Positions 51,908-61,834 of a DNA stretch of 64,000 bases are shown here, one piece after another. This stretch comes from an uncultured Mycoplasmatota bacterium (GTDB lineage Bacteria; Bacillota_I; Bacilli_A; RF39; UBA660), in NCBI GenBank assembly GCA_900551455.1, contig URVV01000005.1, positions 1 through 64,000 of the forward strand. Reading direction: 5' to 3'. Every line of letters begins with the position of its first letter. Within the stretch, counting starts at the first letter, position 1. Position numbers and translations under genes: made by a program. The notes below the pieces were generated by a model. It ran no database searches, had not been told where the DNA came from, and worked only from the letters and a program-made list of their open reading frames with translations.

Positions 51908-52135
51908 ATACATATTTAAAAACCGCGATCAAGAGGAGTAAGATAACATAAATTTAAAGAGAATTAGTGTTTGGTGTAAACTAATAATTTATTTATCCGA
52001 AGGTAGCTTGTGAGTTTTATATCTGAATTTAAGTAAGATATAACGGACACCCGTTAAAGTAATAAGTGATAGACAAGTCTATAAGAAAGGTGGTACCACG
52101 AGTAATTCGCCCTTTCATTATAGACTTTTTTTTAA
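51908..52135 (+). ncRNA. T-box leader responding to tRNA-Val
   Basis: The 3-prime part has the T-box sequence AAGGTGGTACCACG (52087-52100). The terminator forms between AGTCTATAA...GAAAGG (about 52075-52090) and CCTTTCATTATAGACT followed by T8. Stem I elements AGAGGAGTAAG, AGAGAATT and GGTGTAAA are present. The specifier region GAAGGTAGC suggests codon GTA (52003-52005), valine, which agrees with valS downstream. Uncharged tRNA-Val would favour the antiterminator and switch on both the HD gene and valS. Confidence 0.9.
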
Positions 52136-52162
52136 AAGAACATAAAGATAAAAGGTGATAAT

Positions 52163-52909
52163 ATGGATATTAATGCATTAAAAGAACAATTTACCAAATA
52201 CGTATATACCTATGATATTCTAGATGAAGAAATAGCTAAAAAATACTATCACTCATTAAGAGTAATGGATATCTCAAGACAAATTGCCCTAGATAATAAA
52301 TTATCCAGTATAGATATTGAATTAGCCTCCATCATCGGATTACTCCACGATTACTCTAGATTTGAACAGTGGGATAAATTTCATACATATAATGATACTC
52401 TATCAATAGATCACGGAGACTTAGCAATTTTAAGACTTTTTAAGGAATATGAAATAAAAAAATACTACTCAAAAGAAATTTACTACGATATAATTTATGA
52501 TGCTATAAAATACCATAATAAATATACCTATCCCAAAGACTTAAAAAAGTCAAACGACCTCCATTGCAAGATAATTAGAGATGCTGACAAACTAGATATC
52601 CTTCAAATGGGTATTTCTACCGCTTCCTTAAAAGATGAAGAATGCTCCATCAGTCAAACAGTATCTAAATTATTTTTTGAAAATAAACCCATAGATTATC
52701 ATTATACGACAAACAAAAACGAAACAATAATCTTATACTTAGCTATGATTTTTGATCTAAATTACACATATTCATACAGATATTTAAAAGACCATCAAAT
52801 CATAGAAAAAATATATGCCCCCATTAAAAACAAATCAAAATTTAAAAAATATTTTGATCATATAAACAAATATGTTGATGAAAGGATTGATGAAAATGTT
52901 AGAAACTAA
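52163..52909 (+). CDS. HD-domain phosphohydrolase-like protein, copy 2, in the valS operon
   Basis: The 248-residue protein has His in KYYHSLRV (about 29), HD in LLHDYSRFEQ (about 63-64), His pairs in KYHNKY and Asp in IIRDADKLDIL. It lies between the T-box and valS and overlaps the valS start, so it is induced with valS when valine tRNA is uncharged. This links it to amino acid starvation, perhaps to nucleotide turnover, but the substrate is unknown. Confidence 0.8.
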   Translation: MDINALKEQFTKYVYTYDILDEEIAKKYYHSLRVMDISRQIALDNKLSSIDIELASIIGLLHDYSRFEQWDKFHTYNDTLSIDHGDLAILRLFKEYEIKKYYSKEIYYDIIYDAIKYHNKYTYPKDLKKSNDLHCKIIRDADKLDILQMGISTASLKDEECSISQTVSKLFFENKPIDYHYTTNKNETIILYLAMIFDLNYTYSYRYLKDHQIIEKIYAPIKNKSKFKKYFDHINKYVDERIDENVRN

Positions 52910-55427
52910 ATACAATCACGAATTAGTAGAAAATGGAAAATATGAAAAATGGAAAAACAAAGAATATTTTAAATGTGATGAAAAATCAAATAAACCACCT
53001 TTTTGTATTGTTTTACCACCACCAAATGTAACTGGAGTTCTTCACTTAGGACACGCCTTAGATGTAACCTTACAAGACATCATTATTCGTTACAAAAAAA
53101 TGGAAGGGTATGATACCTTATGGCTACCAGGAATGGATCACGCAGCTATCGCTACCGAAGCCAAAGTTGTTAAACGTCTAAAAGATGCCGGAATTAACAA
53201 GTACACTTATGGTAGAGATAATTTTTTAAAATCCTGCTGGGATTGGACCAATGAACATGCTAATATAATTCGTGAACAATGGGCCAAATTAGGCATATCT
53301 CTAGATTACTCTAAAGAAAGATTTACCCTAGATGAAGGAATGTCCGAAGCCGTAAAAAAAGTTTTTGTTGATTACTATAACCAAGGGTTAATTTATCGTG
53401 GTGAAAAAATAATCAACTGGGATCCAGTGGCTATGACTGCCTTAAGTAATGAAGAAGTAATTTATAGTGAAGAAAAAAGCGCTTTTTATCACATAAAATA
53501 TTTTCTAGAAGACCAAAAAAACTTCCTAGATGTTGCTACCACAAGACCAGAAACTCTTTTTGGAGATGTTGCCGTAGCAGTTAATCCAGAAGATGATAGA
53601 TATAAAGATTTAATTGGAAAAAAAGTTCTTCTTCCAATTGTAAACAAACTAATTCCTATTATTGGAGATGAACATGCCGATATAACTAAAGGTAGTGGTT
53701 GCGTTAAAATTACCCCAGCTCACGATCCTAATGACTTTGAAGTAGGTAATAGACATAATTTAGAAATGATTGTTATTATGAATGATGATGCTACCCTAAA
53801 TGACAACGTTCCATTAAAGTATCGTAAAATGAGTAGAGAAACAGCTAGAACCGCGGTTGTTGAAGACTTAAAAAAAGAAGGTCTACTTATAGAAATTGAA
53901 CCATTAACCCACGAAGTAGGGCATAGTGAAAGAACTGGCGTTATGGTAGAACCAATGTTAAAAAAACAATGGTTTGTAAAAATGCGCCCTCTTGCCGACA
54001 AAGTATTAGAAACTCAGCAAAAAAAAGATGAGAAAGTTAACTTTATTCCTCCTAGATATGAAAAGACTATGAATCACTGGATGGAAATTACATACGATTG
54101 GTGTATATCTAGACAATTATGGTGGGGTCACCGCATCCCAGCTTGGTATAAAGATGATAAAGTATATGTAGGATTAACTCCGCCAAAAGAATCCGGTTGG
54201 ATTCAAGATGAAGATGTTCTTGATACTTGGTTTTCATCAGCCCTATGGCCATTTGCCACTCTCGGATGGCCTCAAAACAGTGATCTTCTAAAAAGATATT
54301 ATCCTAATTCCTGCCTTGTAACTGGATACGACATTATTCCTTTTTGGGTTAATCGTATGACTTTCCAAGGAGAAAAAATACTAGGAAAAAGACCATTTAA
54401 TGATTGCCTCATCCACGGCTTAATCCGTGACAAACAAGGTCGAAAATTTAGTAAAAGTCTAGGTAATGGAATAGATCCTTTTGATATGATCAATCTCTAT
54501 GGAGCAGACGCCCTAAGATACTACTTAGCAACCGATGTTGCTCCGGGAACAGATATGCGTTTTGATGAAGATAAAATAAAATCCACCTGGAATTATATCA
54601 ATAAAATATGGAATGCCGCTAGATTTGTTTTATCAAACATTGAAGACCTTCAAGAAATAAAATTAGAAGAACTAAATAATGAAGACAAATGGATTTTAAC
54701 TAAATACCAAAAATGCCTTCATACTGTAAAGAAGTTTATGGATAAATATGAATTTAACAACGCTGGTGCAACCATATATGATTTCGTATGGAGTAGCTTC
54801 TGTGATAACTATATAGAAATGTCTAAATATTCCTTACCATCTATCTCAACAAAATCAACTCTATGTTATATTCTAACAGGAATACTAAAATTACTACAAC
54901 CATTTATGCCATTCGTCACCGCCGAGATCTATTCTATGTTACCAACAAAAGAAAAAGAAGATTTAATGATTTGTGATTATCCTAAATACAATAAAGATTA
55001 TATCTTTCTTGAAGAAGAAAAACTCGTAGATGATCAAGTATTATTCATAAAAAACTTTAGAAATACAAAAGTTGAAAATAACATAACAAAAGATATGAAA
55101 GTAATGTTTGATAACAATGAAGACATCACTCTTATTGTTAATATGTTAAAAATAAATGATAATCTAATAAAAGAGCCATTAACTATAAAATCATATAAAG
55201 TTCTATCAAATAATTATAAAGCTACTATCTTTTTTGAAAAAATAGAAACCCCTGAAGATAAAAATATCAAAGAAAAACAAATTAATACTTTAAAAGAATC
55301 AATTGCCCGAAGAGAAAAATTACTTTCTAATATAAATTATGTTTCCAAAGCTCCAGAGAATATTGTAAACGCTGATAGAAAAAAATTAGCCGAAGAGAAA
55401 AAAATATTAGAAGAACTACTAAAATAA
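52896..55427 (+). CDS. valS: valyl-tRNA synthetase
   Basis: ValRS charges tRNA-Val. The 843-residue class I enzyme has the HIGH-type motif PNVTGVLHLGHAL, an editing (CP1) domain (TTRPETLFGDVAVAVNPED), the KMSKS-type loop KFSKSLGNGIDP, the anticodon-binding domain and the C-terminal coiled coil (ARREKLLSNINYVSKAPENIV). ATG 52896 has AAAGGA 9 nt upstream; earlier starts at 52872 and 52890 are less well placed. It overlaps the HD gene by 14 nt. Confidence 0.96.
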   Translation: MLETKYNHELVENGKYEKWKNKEYFKCDEKSNKPPFCIVLPPPNVTGVLHLGHALDVTLQDIIIRYKKMEGYDTLWLPGMDHAAIATEAKVVKRLKDAGINKYTYGRDNFLKSCWDWTNEHANIIREQWAKLGISLDYSKERFTLDEGMSEAVKKVFVDYYNQGLIYRGEKIINWDPVAMTALSNEEVIYSEEKSAFYHIKYFLEDQKNFLDVATTRPETLFGDVAVAVNPEDDRYKDLIGKKVLLPIVNKLIPIIGDEHADITKGSGCVKITPAHDPNDFEVGNRHNLEMIVIMNDDATLNDNVPLKYRKMSRETARTAVVEDLKKEGLLIEIEPLTHEVGHSERTGVMVEPMLKKQWFVKMRPLADKVLETQQKKDEKVNFIPPRYEKTMNHWMEITYDWCISRQLWWGHRIPAWYKDDKVYVGLTPPKESGWIQDEDVLDTWFSSALWPFATLGWPQNSDLLKRYYPNSCLVTGYDIIPFWVNRMTFQGEKILGKRPFNDCLIHGLIRDKQGRKFSKSLGNGIDPFDMINLYGADALRYYLATDVAPGTDMRFDEDKIKSTWNYINKIWNAARFVLSNIEDLQEIKLEELNNEDKWILTKYQKCLHTVKKFMDKYEFNNAGATIYDFVWSSFCDNYIEMSKYSLPSISTKSTLCYILTGILKLLQPFMPFVTAEIYSMLPTKEKEDLMICDYPKYNKDYIFLEEEKLVDDQVLFIKNFRNTKVENNITKDMKVMFDNNEDITLIVNMLKINDNLIKEPLTIKSYKVLSNNYKATIFFEKIETPEDKNIKEKQINTLKESIARREKLLSNINYVSKAPENIVNADRKKLAEEKKILEELLK

Positions 55428-55440
55428 ATAAAAATAGCTA

Positions 55441-55490
55441 TAGCAGATAATATATATTCCTTATTTAGAATATACCATATCTGCTATTTT
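55441..55490 (+). terminator. valS terminator
   Basis: AGCAGATA (55442-55449) pairs with TATCTGCT (55478-55485), with extra pairing inside and ATTTTC after. Confidence 0.65.
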
Positions 55491-55538
55491 CTAATACATA
55501 AATATTATTAATTTGAAAATAATATAAGTGGTGAAAAT

Positions 55539-56213
55539 ATGAAAGACATAATAACCGTAATTACCAGAACCATTCTTGTTTTAATAATACTTTTCTTCCT
55601 CTTTAAACTAATGGGAAAAAAACAAGTATCTCAAATGAATATGTTTGACTATATTACCGGCATCACTTTAGGATCTATTGTCGCCGATATCTCTCTTGAT
55701 ATAGAAAAAAATCTTTTAGCAGGCATTATCTGCATTCTCATTTATGTTATTACCTCCATTGTCATTTCCTCCCTAAGTTTAAAAGGTTATACCTTAAGAA
55801 ATATTTTAAATGGCAAAGAAGAACTCCTCATCCAAGATGGTAAAATTAATCGTGAAAGCCTTCGCAAAAACAAAATAACAATCAATATCTTAGAAACCGA
55901 AGCCAGACTAATGGGGTACTTTAATTTAGATGAAATAAATACTGCTATCCTAGAACCAAATGGCAAAATAAGTTTTGAACAAAAAGAAAAAGAAAAACCT
56001 GCTACTAAAAAAGATCTCGGATTAAATCCCCAAAATAAAGGCCTCGTATATAATATAATTATTGATAGTGAATTAATAAAAGAAAACTTAAAAAATGCCA
56101 ATATTACTGAAAAATGGCTTAATCACGAATTAAAAATTTTAGGTAAAAAAAGAGAAAACATTCTTCTCTTAACAATTGATTCCAATAAACAAATAAAAAT
56201 ATATTCTAAATAA
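55539..56213 (+). CDS. DUF421 (YetF-like) membrane protein
   Basis: The 224-residue protein has three N-terminal helices (LFFLFKLMGKKQVSQMNMFDYITGITLGSI) and a cytosolic C-terminal pair of DUF421 domains with LIQDGKINRESLRKNKIT and LLTIDSNKQIKI. YetF-like proteins are linked to spore germination or stress in Bacilli, but the molecular task is unknown. It has a GGTGA ribosome site. Confidence 0.82.
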   Translation: MKDIITVITRTILVLIILFFLFKLMGKKQVSQMNMFDYITGITLGSIVADISLDIEKNLLAGIICILIYVITSIVISSLSLKGYTLRNILNGKEELLIQDGKINRESLRKNKITINILETEARLMGYFNLDEINTAILEPNGKISFEQKEKEKPATKKDLGLNPQNKGLVYNIIIDSELIKENLKNANITEKWLNHELKILGKKRENILLLTIDSNKQIKIYSK

Positions 56214-56254
56214 GTTAAAAGATATCATTTAATCCCCAAATGATATCTTTTAAC
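56214..56254. terminator. strong bidirectional terminator
   Basis: GTTAAAAGATATCATTT and AAATGATATCTTTTAAC form a perfect 17-bp stem with a 7-nt loop between two convergent genes. Confidence 0.88.
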
Positions 56255-56260
56255 ATATAA

Positions 56261-58396
56261 CTAAATATTATCCCTTAACACATTAATCCCCATCTTATAG
56301 TATTCATCCTTATAATTATCCCTTTTTCTATAATTATATATATACATTAAATCATTCTTTGTTCTAACTCTATATAGATTACCAAAACTATCTCTTAACT
56401 TAATATTATCATTATTATAATACTTATTCAAACTAAATTTAGAAATCATTACTTCTTCATATCCTGAAACAATTAACTCTACATTTGGCCTTACCCCATA
56501 TCTTCCAACATAGTTATTAAGTATTTCCTTTATCTGAATATCATTAAGTTCATAGGATAAACATACTCTCTTAGCTCCCAAAGAATGTAAGAAAGCAAGT
56601 GTATAAGAATTAGTAACATTTAAAGAAAAATCTGTATCAACATTTTTAAGCTTATTAAAAGCTCCAATTTCAGATACCATTACTTCTTTATCATAATCTT
56701 CATACTTATCAATTACTCTAGGTAATTTAATGATAGTTCCAGGATATGCATCCTCTGAATACACAATATCATATTTACCAATTACCTTATCATATAAACT
56801 ATTCTCAGTAATTAAACAACTACGCAATCTCTCTTGCTTATAATCACTAACCATAATTTCATATTTCTTCCTCTTAAATTCAATCTTATAGAGTCTCGCT
56901 TCATTTAACAAACGTATCCCTTCCTGTCTAAGATTATTAATTTCTTTTAAAGGAATAAAGATATTAGCATCCATCTGAACACTAAGATTCTTATAACTAT
57001 AAACAGAATCCCCCAACTTATTTAACTTAACTATCACTTCATCCTTTAAAGTAGCAGTTTTTCTAGCACCATCACAAATAGCTCCTTCTACCTTAACAAA
57101 ATGTCTCCCATCACTTATTGTTAAAGAGACTTTCTCCCCGAGTTTTGCAACAAAACTACCATCTATTAAAACTTTCCTAGAGTTTAATTTTATCTTTCCA
57201 TCAATTTCTGTACAAATTTCCTTATCTAAAGTAATCACAACTCTATCATTTGCCTTAACTTTTCCTAATACTTTAATTTCAATTATTTGCCCAGCTTTAG
57301 CAGACTTTACTAATTTATTATTAACATAAAAATCATTAACAATAATTCCCACATCGTGATCTTCACCAATTACTCTAAGCCCACTCCCTATACTTATATT
57401 TCCTGTTAACTTAATAAAAGCTTTTCCCTTTTCATATTTAGTAACAGTCCCTATATCAACTCCCATATGATTAGGTCTATAACCATTAATTATATCATTA
57501 TTAAAAGTATTAAATAAAAATCCCTTCGTATAATTTCTATTAAATATTTTTTTAAGTTTTAATAAATCATCTTCATCAAAAGAAACTTTTCCCTTATTAT
57601 AATAACTATCTATTGCCTGTCTATATAAACTAACAACCATATAAACATATTCCTTAGACTTCATTCTTCCTTCAATTTTTAAACTACGTACTCCAATATC
57701 AATCAATTGACCAACCCCTGAAATACCATTTAAATCCTTCGTACTAAGTGGATATGCTCCCGTATTAATTTTTCTAGAAGAACTATCAATAACATCATAT
57801 TTAAGTCTACAACTACCAGCACAAGTCCCTCTATTTCCACTTCTTCCCCCAATAAGACTACTCATAAGACATTGACCAGAGTAACTAATACATAAAGCCC
57901 CGTGAATAAATATTTCTAATTCCACATTACTATTATTTTTAATCTCTTTAATCTTATCAATACTAGTCTCTCTAGCTAAAACAACCCTCTTAACTCCAAG
58001 TTTTTCCATTAACTGCACACCATCCAAATTATGAATATGCATTTGTGTTGAAGCGTGAATCTCTAAATTAGGAAAAGTTTTTCTAACTAAATCAAACATT
58101 CCCAAATCTTGAATAATAACTGCATCAACATTATTCTTATGCAAAAACTCCACATAACTTAAAAAAGTTTCTACCTCATCCTCATATATCAAAGTATTAA
58201 CTGTTACATAAATTTTAACTCCATATAGATGAGCATATTCAATCGCTGCAACTAATTCTTCATCACTAAAATTTAAAGAAAAAGCTCTTGCCCCAAAAAG
58301 ATTTCCTCCCAAATACACTGCATCACATCCAGCTTGGATTGCTGCTATTAAACACTCCATATTACCAGCCGGAGCCAATAATTCAATTTTTTCCAT
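56261..58396 (-). CDS. U32-family protein, TrhP/RlhA-like RNA hydroxylation enzyme
   Basis: The 711-residue protein starts with the U32 core (LLAPAGNMECLIAAIQAGCDAVYLGG) and has the family Cys set in SGQCLMSSLIGGRSGNRG and TCAGSCRLKYD, which likely holds an iron-sulfur cluster, then the C-terminal DUF3656-type region (about 380-500). U32 proteins of this length, once called collagenases, include TrhP, which makes 5-hydroxyuridine in tRNA, and RlhA for 23S rRNA. Which of these applies here cannot be decided from sequence. Confidence 0.88.
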   Translation of the reverse strand: MEKIELLAPAGNMECLIAAIQAGCDAVYLGGNLFGARAFSLNFSDEELVAAIEYAHLYGVKIYVTVNTLIYEDEVETFLSYVEFLHKNNVDAVIIQDLGMFDLVRKTFPNLEIHASTQMHIHNLDGVQLMEKLGVKRVVLARETSIDKIKEIKNNSNVELEIFIHGALCISYSGQCLMSSLIGGRSGNRGTCAGSCRLKYDVIDSSSRKINTGAYPLSTKDLNGISGVGQLIDIGVRSLKIEGRMKSKEYVYMVVSLYRQAIDSYYNKGKVSFDEDDLLKLKKIFNRNYTKGFLFNTFNNDIINGYRPNHMGVDIGTVTKYEKGKAFIKLTGNISIGSGLRVIGEDHDVGIIVNDFYVNNKLVKSAKAGQIIEIKVLGKVKANDRVVITLDKEICTEIDGKIKLNSRKVLIDGSFVAKLGEKVSLTISDGRHFVKVEGAICDGARKTATLKDEVIVKLNKLGDSVYSYKNLSVQMDANIFIPLKEINNLRQEGIRLLNEARLYKIEFKRKKYEIMVSDYKQERLRSCLITENSLYDKVIGKYDIVYSEDAYPGTIIKLPRVIDKYEDYDKEVMVSEIGAFNKLKNVDTDFSLNVTNSYTLAFLHSLGAKRVCLSYELNDIQIKEILNNYVGRYGVRPNVELIVSGYEEVMISKFSLNKYYNNDNIKLRDSFGNLYRVRTKNDLMYIYNYRKRDNYKDEYYKMGINVLRDNI

Positions 58397-58521
58397 AATA
58401 TCACCAAATTTCTAACTAATTCTATCACAATATCTATAAAAATAAAAGGCCTCTCATCTACATAAATTTAATATAAATATAAAAACAAGTCTTTAATTAT
58501 AAATAATTCATATACTTAAGT

Positions 58522-59190
58522 ATGAATAAAGAAAAAATAATAATATTTTTATGTTTACTAATTACCATCTTTTCTATCTCTAAAGCCTATGCTAATATAG
58601 AGACTAACACTCTAGAAGGAAAAACCATTTATCTAGATCCAGGACATGGTGGTATTGATAGCGGTACAACTTATAAAAAAATTTTAGAAAAAGATATTAA
58701 CCTAGTTATCTGTCAAAAACTAAAAACAGCCTTAACCAATGAAGGTGCTACCGTTTATTTAACACGTGAAAAAGATACGGATTTATCAGTAAAAAATAAA
58801 CATCGTAAAAGAAGTGATCTCATTAGTAGGGCATACTTAATTAATAAAACGAAACCAGATTTATACATTTCAATTCATCAAAATTATATTGCCAACACCA
58901 AATGGAAAGGAACACAAATATTTTATACTACCAGAAATAAAAACAATAAAGATATAGCCGAAAAACTAACTAAATATCTAAAAGAAAAAAGTTACAGTGT
59001 AAGACCACCCAAGCAAAACAATACCTACTATATGTATCGTAATATAGATCCTCCTGGAGTATTAATTGAAGTAGGATTCTTATCAAATCCTGATGATAGA
59101 TATCGCTTAACTCACGAAAAATATCAAGATATAATTGTTGATAATCTTCTTTATAGCATTAAAAAATATTTTGCTACCAAAAATACCTAA
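58522..59190 (+). CDS. cwlD: N-acetylmuramoyl-L-alanine amidase, CwlD-like
   Basis: The 222-residue Amidase_3 protein has a signal peptide (about 1-24), YLDPGHGGIDSG (first zinc His), EKDINL (Glu ligand), SIHQN (second His) and LIEVGFLSNPDD (catalytic Glu). Size and context fit CwlD, which strips peptides before muramic-lactam formation in the spore cortex. The start ATG 58522 has no good ribosome site, which suggests weak translation or a different regulatory control. Confidence 0.85.
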   Translation: MNKEKIIIFLCLLITIFSISKAYANIETNTLEGKTIYLDPGHGGIDSGTTYKKILEKDINLVICQKLKTALTNEGATVYLTREKDTDLSVKNKHRKRSDLISRAYLINKTKPDLYISIHQNYIANTKWKGTQIFYTTRNKNNKDIAEKLTKYLKEKSYSVRPPKQNNTYYMYRNIDPPGVLIEVGFLSNPDDRYRLTHEKYQDIIVDNLLYSIKKYFATKNT

Positions 59191-59331
59191 AACTAAGAAA
59201 GCACCACTACTAACTAAAAGAAATTAATGATAGAATATATCAATAAAAAGATAAATCATAATTATAAAAAAATAAACCCAAAATTAAAAATAATATCCAT
59301 AACAAATATACTCCTCTAAATTTAACTTATC

Positions 59332-59453
59332 ATCTTTAAAAAGCCAAATAAATAGCTCAATTGTAAACTTAAATTCCATTGTATGGTGGAAGTTACTTTT
59401 ACAAGTGAGGAGCCAAATAAATATCTTTAAAAAGACAAAAAAGTCTTTTTTTT
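59332..59453 (+). ncRNA. candidate structured non-coding element before the Tad-like operon
   Basis: The 317-bp gap 59191-59507 has no gene. Within it GCTCA-TTGTAAA (59355-59367) pairs with TTTACAA-TGAG (about 59397-59408), and TTCCA pairs with TGGAA inside. The hairpin is framed by direct repeats AGCCAAATAAATA (59342-59354, 59411-59423). A terminator, AAAGAC and GTCTTT with T8, follows at 59432-59453. It could be a small RNA or a miniature inserted element. Confidence 0.45.
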
Positions 59454-59464
59454 CTTGCCAATTT

Positions 59465-59473
59465 ATGATATAC
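59465..59473 (+). promoter_or_regulatory. extended -10 of the Tad-like operon
   Basis: TGATATACT is an extended -10 about 35 bp before the first gene, right after the terminator at 59432-59453. No good -35 is seen. AAAGGAGGT follows before the ATG. Confidence 0.5.
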
Positions 59474-59507
59474 TCAAAATAGTAGGAAACTAGACAAAGG
59501 AGGTAAT

Positions 59508-60182
59508 ATGCAAAAAACGAAGTATTTTATGTTATTTGGATTATTATTTTTCTTATGTTTAGATAGCGTTTATGCCGCTTGCAGTACCAATGAATTAAAC
59601 GAATTTAAAAGGATAAAAGATGACTACAAAGTAACATATGAGTTTAACCAAAAAAACAAAACATACACCCTATATTTTAATAACCCTAATAATGATAAAT
59701 TTGGTTATACCATAGAAGTTGAAGATGCTTCTTCTTTAAAATGTACTACCAGCGACAATAAGACTATTGCTAAGTGTCCAGATTTTCTATCTGGAGACTA
59801 TGTAATTGATATCATTGGCAAAACAAAAACCTGTGATGACACCCTAAAAACAATAAATCTTCACTTACCAAAATATAATACTTACTCTGAAGATCCCCTA
59901 TGTGAAGGCCTTGAAGATTTCTACTTATGTGATCCTACTTATGAAAAAGATTTAGACAGAGAAACATTCGAATCAAGAATAGTCAATTACAAAAAGCAAT
60001 TAACTATAAAAAAGTCAAGTAAACAAGAAGATAACAAATCAAATGAAGTAATAAACAATATAAAAAAATTTCTTGAAGACAATTTAGCTACTATCATTGT
60101 TGTAACAATCTTTATTATTCTTTTAATAATAACAATTATTATGACCATCAAGTCATCAAGAAAGAGTAGGTGGTTAGAATGA
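59508..60182 (+). CDS. exported Cys-containing protein with a C-terminal anchor
   Basis: The 224-residue protein has a signal peptide (about 1-23, ending VYAAC), an outer domain with six cysteines in the mature part, and a C-terminal helix (about 190-215) followed by a basic tail. It is not recognised. It is first in a tight operon with a large Cys-rich protein, a pilin-like protein, CpaB and CpaF, so it probably belongs to a Tad/Flp-like surface structure. Its stop overlaps the next ATG (ATGA). Confidence 0.65.
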   Translation: MQKTKYFMLFGLLFFLCLDSVYAACSTNELNEFKRIKDDYKVTYEFNQKNKTYTLYFNNPNNDKFGYTIEVEDASSLKCTTSDNKTIAKCPDFLSGDYVIDIIGKTKTCDDTLKTINLHLPKYNTYSEDPLCEGLEDFYLCDPTYEKDLDRETFESRIVNYKKQLTIKKSSKQEDNKSNEVINNIKKFLEDNLATIIVVTIFIILLIITIIMTIKSSRKSRWLE

Positions 60183-61834
60183 AAAAAAGAAATAAAGCAT
60201 TCCTTCTCGCCTTGACTCTAACTAATACTATAATTATGCCTATACCTAGTGTATATGCATGGAGTGGTGGTAGTTTTGCTGATACAAGTGATGGCACCAA
60301 TGCCACCACTAACGAACCAATTACAGTACCGGAGCATGTTATTGGAAAAAGTGGAGACACTGAATACACCTGTAGTTATAAATATAATACTAGTGTAAAA
60401 ACAAGTATCACTATTAACGGCTACAATAATGGTGAGTCAATAATGGAAAACAGTCTAAACGTTTCCGAAGAAGATCGTATTATTGCTGGTACACCGATAG
60501 GATTTAGTATAAAAGAAGAAAAAACTATTGGATATCAAGTAGTAGAGGTAACTGCTAAAGAATATATCAAGATTGAAAAAGAAACTTGTCGATGCCTTTA
60601 TAAATCTATAATTAAACCACCAATTCTATTTAATAGCATTAACTTTTTAGCGGTCAGCCCAGCAAAATGTTCTTCAAGAACCACAAATGGAAAAAATAAG
60701 TGCCCAAAAACAAATGGCCCAAAATGTATTCTCTCTAAAGAATTATGTACTTCCATAACAGAGGAAAAACCGAACACAATAACCAGTGGCGAATACTATG
60801 AAAAGTGTAAACAATCTGCTATTAATAAAGCAAAAACCGAAGCTGAAAAAAGAAAAGGTAGCTCATTTAAACTAAGTTTACCAAATAGTAATTATACTGA
60901 AGAAGAATTAAAAGGGAAACCTATTAATGCAAATACTACATCGTATACCGTAACAGGAAGCGGATCAAACTGTAAACTTCAAGGAAATTTATGGAAAGAA
61001 TCAGCAACTTGCAAATACTATTATTCACTTAAAAAAGCTTGTTTAAACAAAAAAACAGCCTTAGTTACTTATAAAGATGAATGTAATAGTGATGAAATTG
61101 AATCTGTTCCTACAAAATCAGGAACTTGGAATTATTTTACACCATTATCATCTAAAAGTGATAAAAGTGTAGAAATAAGTTTAATGCCTGCTGGTTCCCC
61201 AATAACCGTCAATGAATGTTTATATGTAATAACTCATAACAATTCAACCAATACTAAAGATACAAATTATACTTCATTAATAAGACCAATCGATCTCAGT
61301 CAAAAATTTAACGGAGATGCTCTAGGATGCACAACTGAGGAATGTATTAAAGCCAAAAGTGATTATAAAAAGATCGAAGGAAAAGGTTGTTATCTTACTA
61401 TCAATATAAAATTACCATTAAAGCAAAAATTTTATAATGAAGAAACCGAAAATGGCCAGATAAAATTTAAAGGATTTAACTTTTACTACCGTCAAATAGA
61501 CTATAAAAATCCCTTTCCTAATGGCCTAGACGAAAATAGTTATTGGTATGATTGGTATCAAGCCAACTATCAAAATGGCACATATACTAAAAATATCGAA
61601 AGTCCAAATATAATGAGTTCATTTAATACCAGAACTTATGAAGCCACCAACATAAATGCCACCGAGGTAAGAAAGTACACCTCATCAAATCCATATACCA
61701 GTTGGAACGGAATGTTCTCTAGTGGGCAAAGCGGATTTATCAAACAAGGCTACGTCAAAAGAATAACTAATCAAAATTACTACAGCCTTGGATGTGGACC
61801 TGCCAATAATACTTGGAAAGGATGTGGTAATTAA
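60179..61834 (+). CDS. large cysteine-rich exported protein of the Tad-like locus
   Basis: The 551-residue protein has a signal peptide (about 1-26, ending VYAWSGG) and about 18 cysteines spread over the mature chain, for example TCRCLY, GKNKCPKTNGPKC and LGCTTEEC. This suggests many disulfides. No known domain is recognised. ATG 60179 is chosen because it overlaps the previous stop (ATGA) and has AGGTGG 6 nt upstream. It could be a tip or adhesin component of the pilus. That role is inferred from position only. Confidence 0.65.
   Translation: MKKRNKAFLLALTLTNTIIMPIPSVYAWSGGSFADTSDGTNATTNEPITVPEHVIGKSGDTEYTCSYKYNTSVKTSITINGYNNGESIMENSLNVSEEDRIIAGTPIGFSIKEEKTIGYQVVEVTAKEYIKIEKETCRCLYKSIIKPPILFNSINFLAVSPAKCSSRTTNGKNKCPKTNGPKCILSKELCTSITEEKPNTITSGEYYEKCKQSAINKAKTEAEKRKGSSFKLSLPNSNYTEEELKGKPINANTTSYTVTGSGSNCKLQGNLWKESATCKYYYSLKKACLNKKTALVTYKDECNSDEIESVPTKSGTWNYFTPLSSKSDKSVEISLMPAGSPITVNECLYVITHNNSTNTKDTNYTSLIRPIDLSQKFNGDALGCTTEECIKAKSDYKKIEGKGCYLTINIKLPLKQKFYNEETENGQIKFKGFNFYYRQIDYKNPFPNGLDENSYWYDWYQANYQNGTYTKNIESPNIMSSFNTRTYEATNINATEVRKYTSSNPYTSWNGMFSSGQSGFIKQGYVKRITNQNYYSLGCGPANNTWKGCGN

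Noticed and set aside
59508..60182. Mollicute genetic code with TGA as Trp
   Set aside because: TGA ends this gene exactly where the next ATG begins, and Trp is coded by TGG throughout, so the standard code fits.
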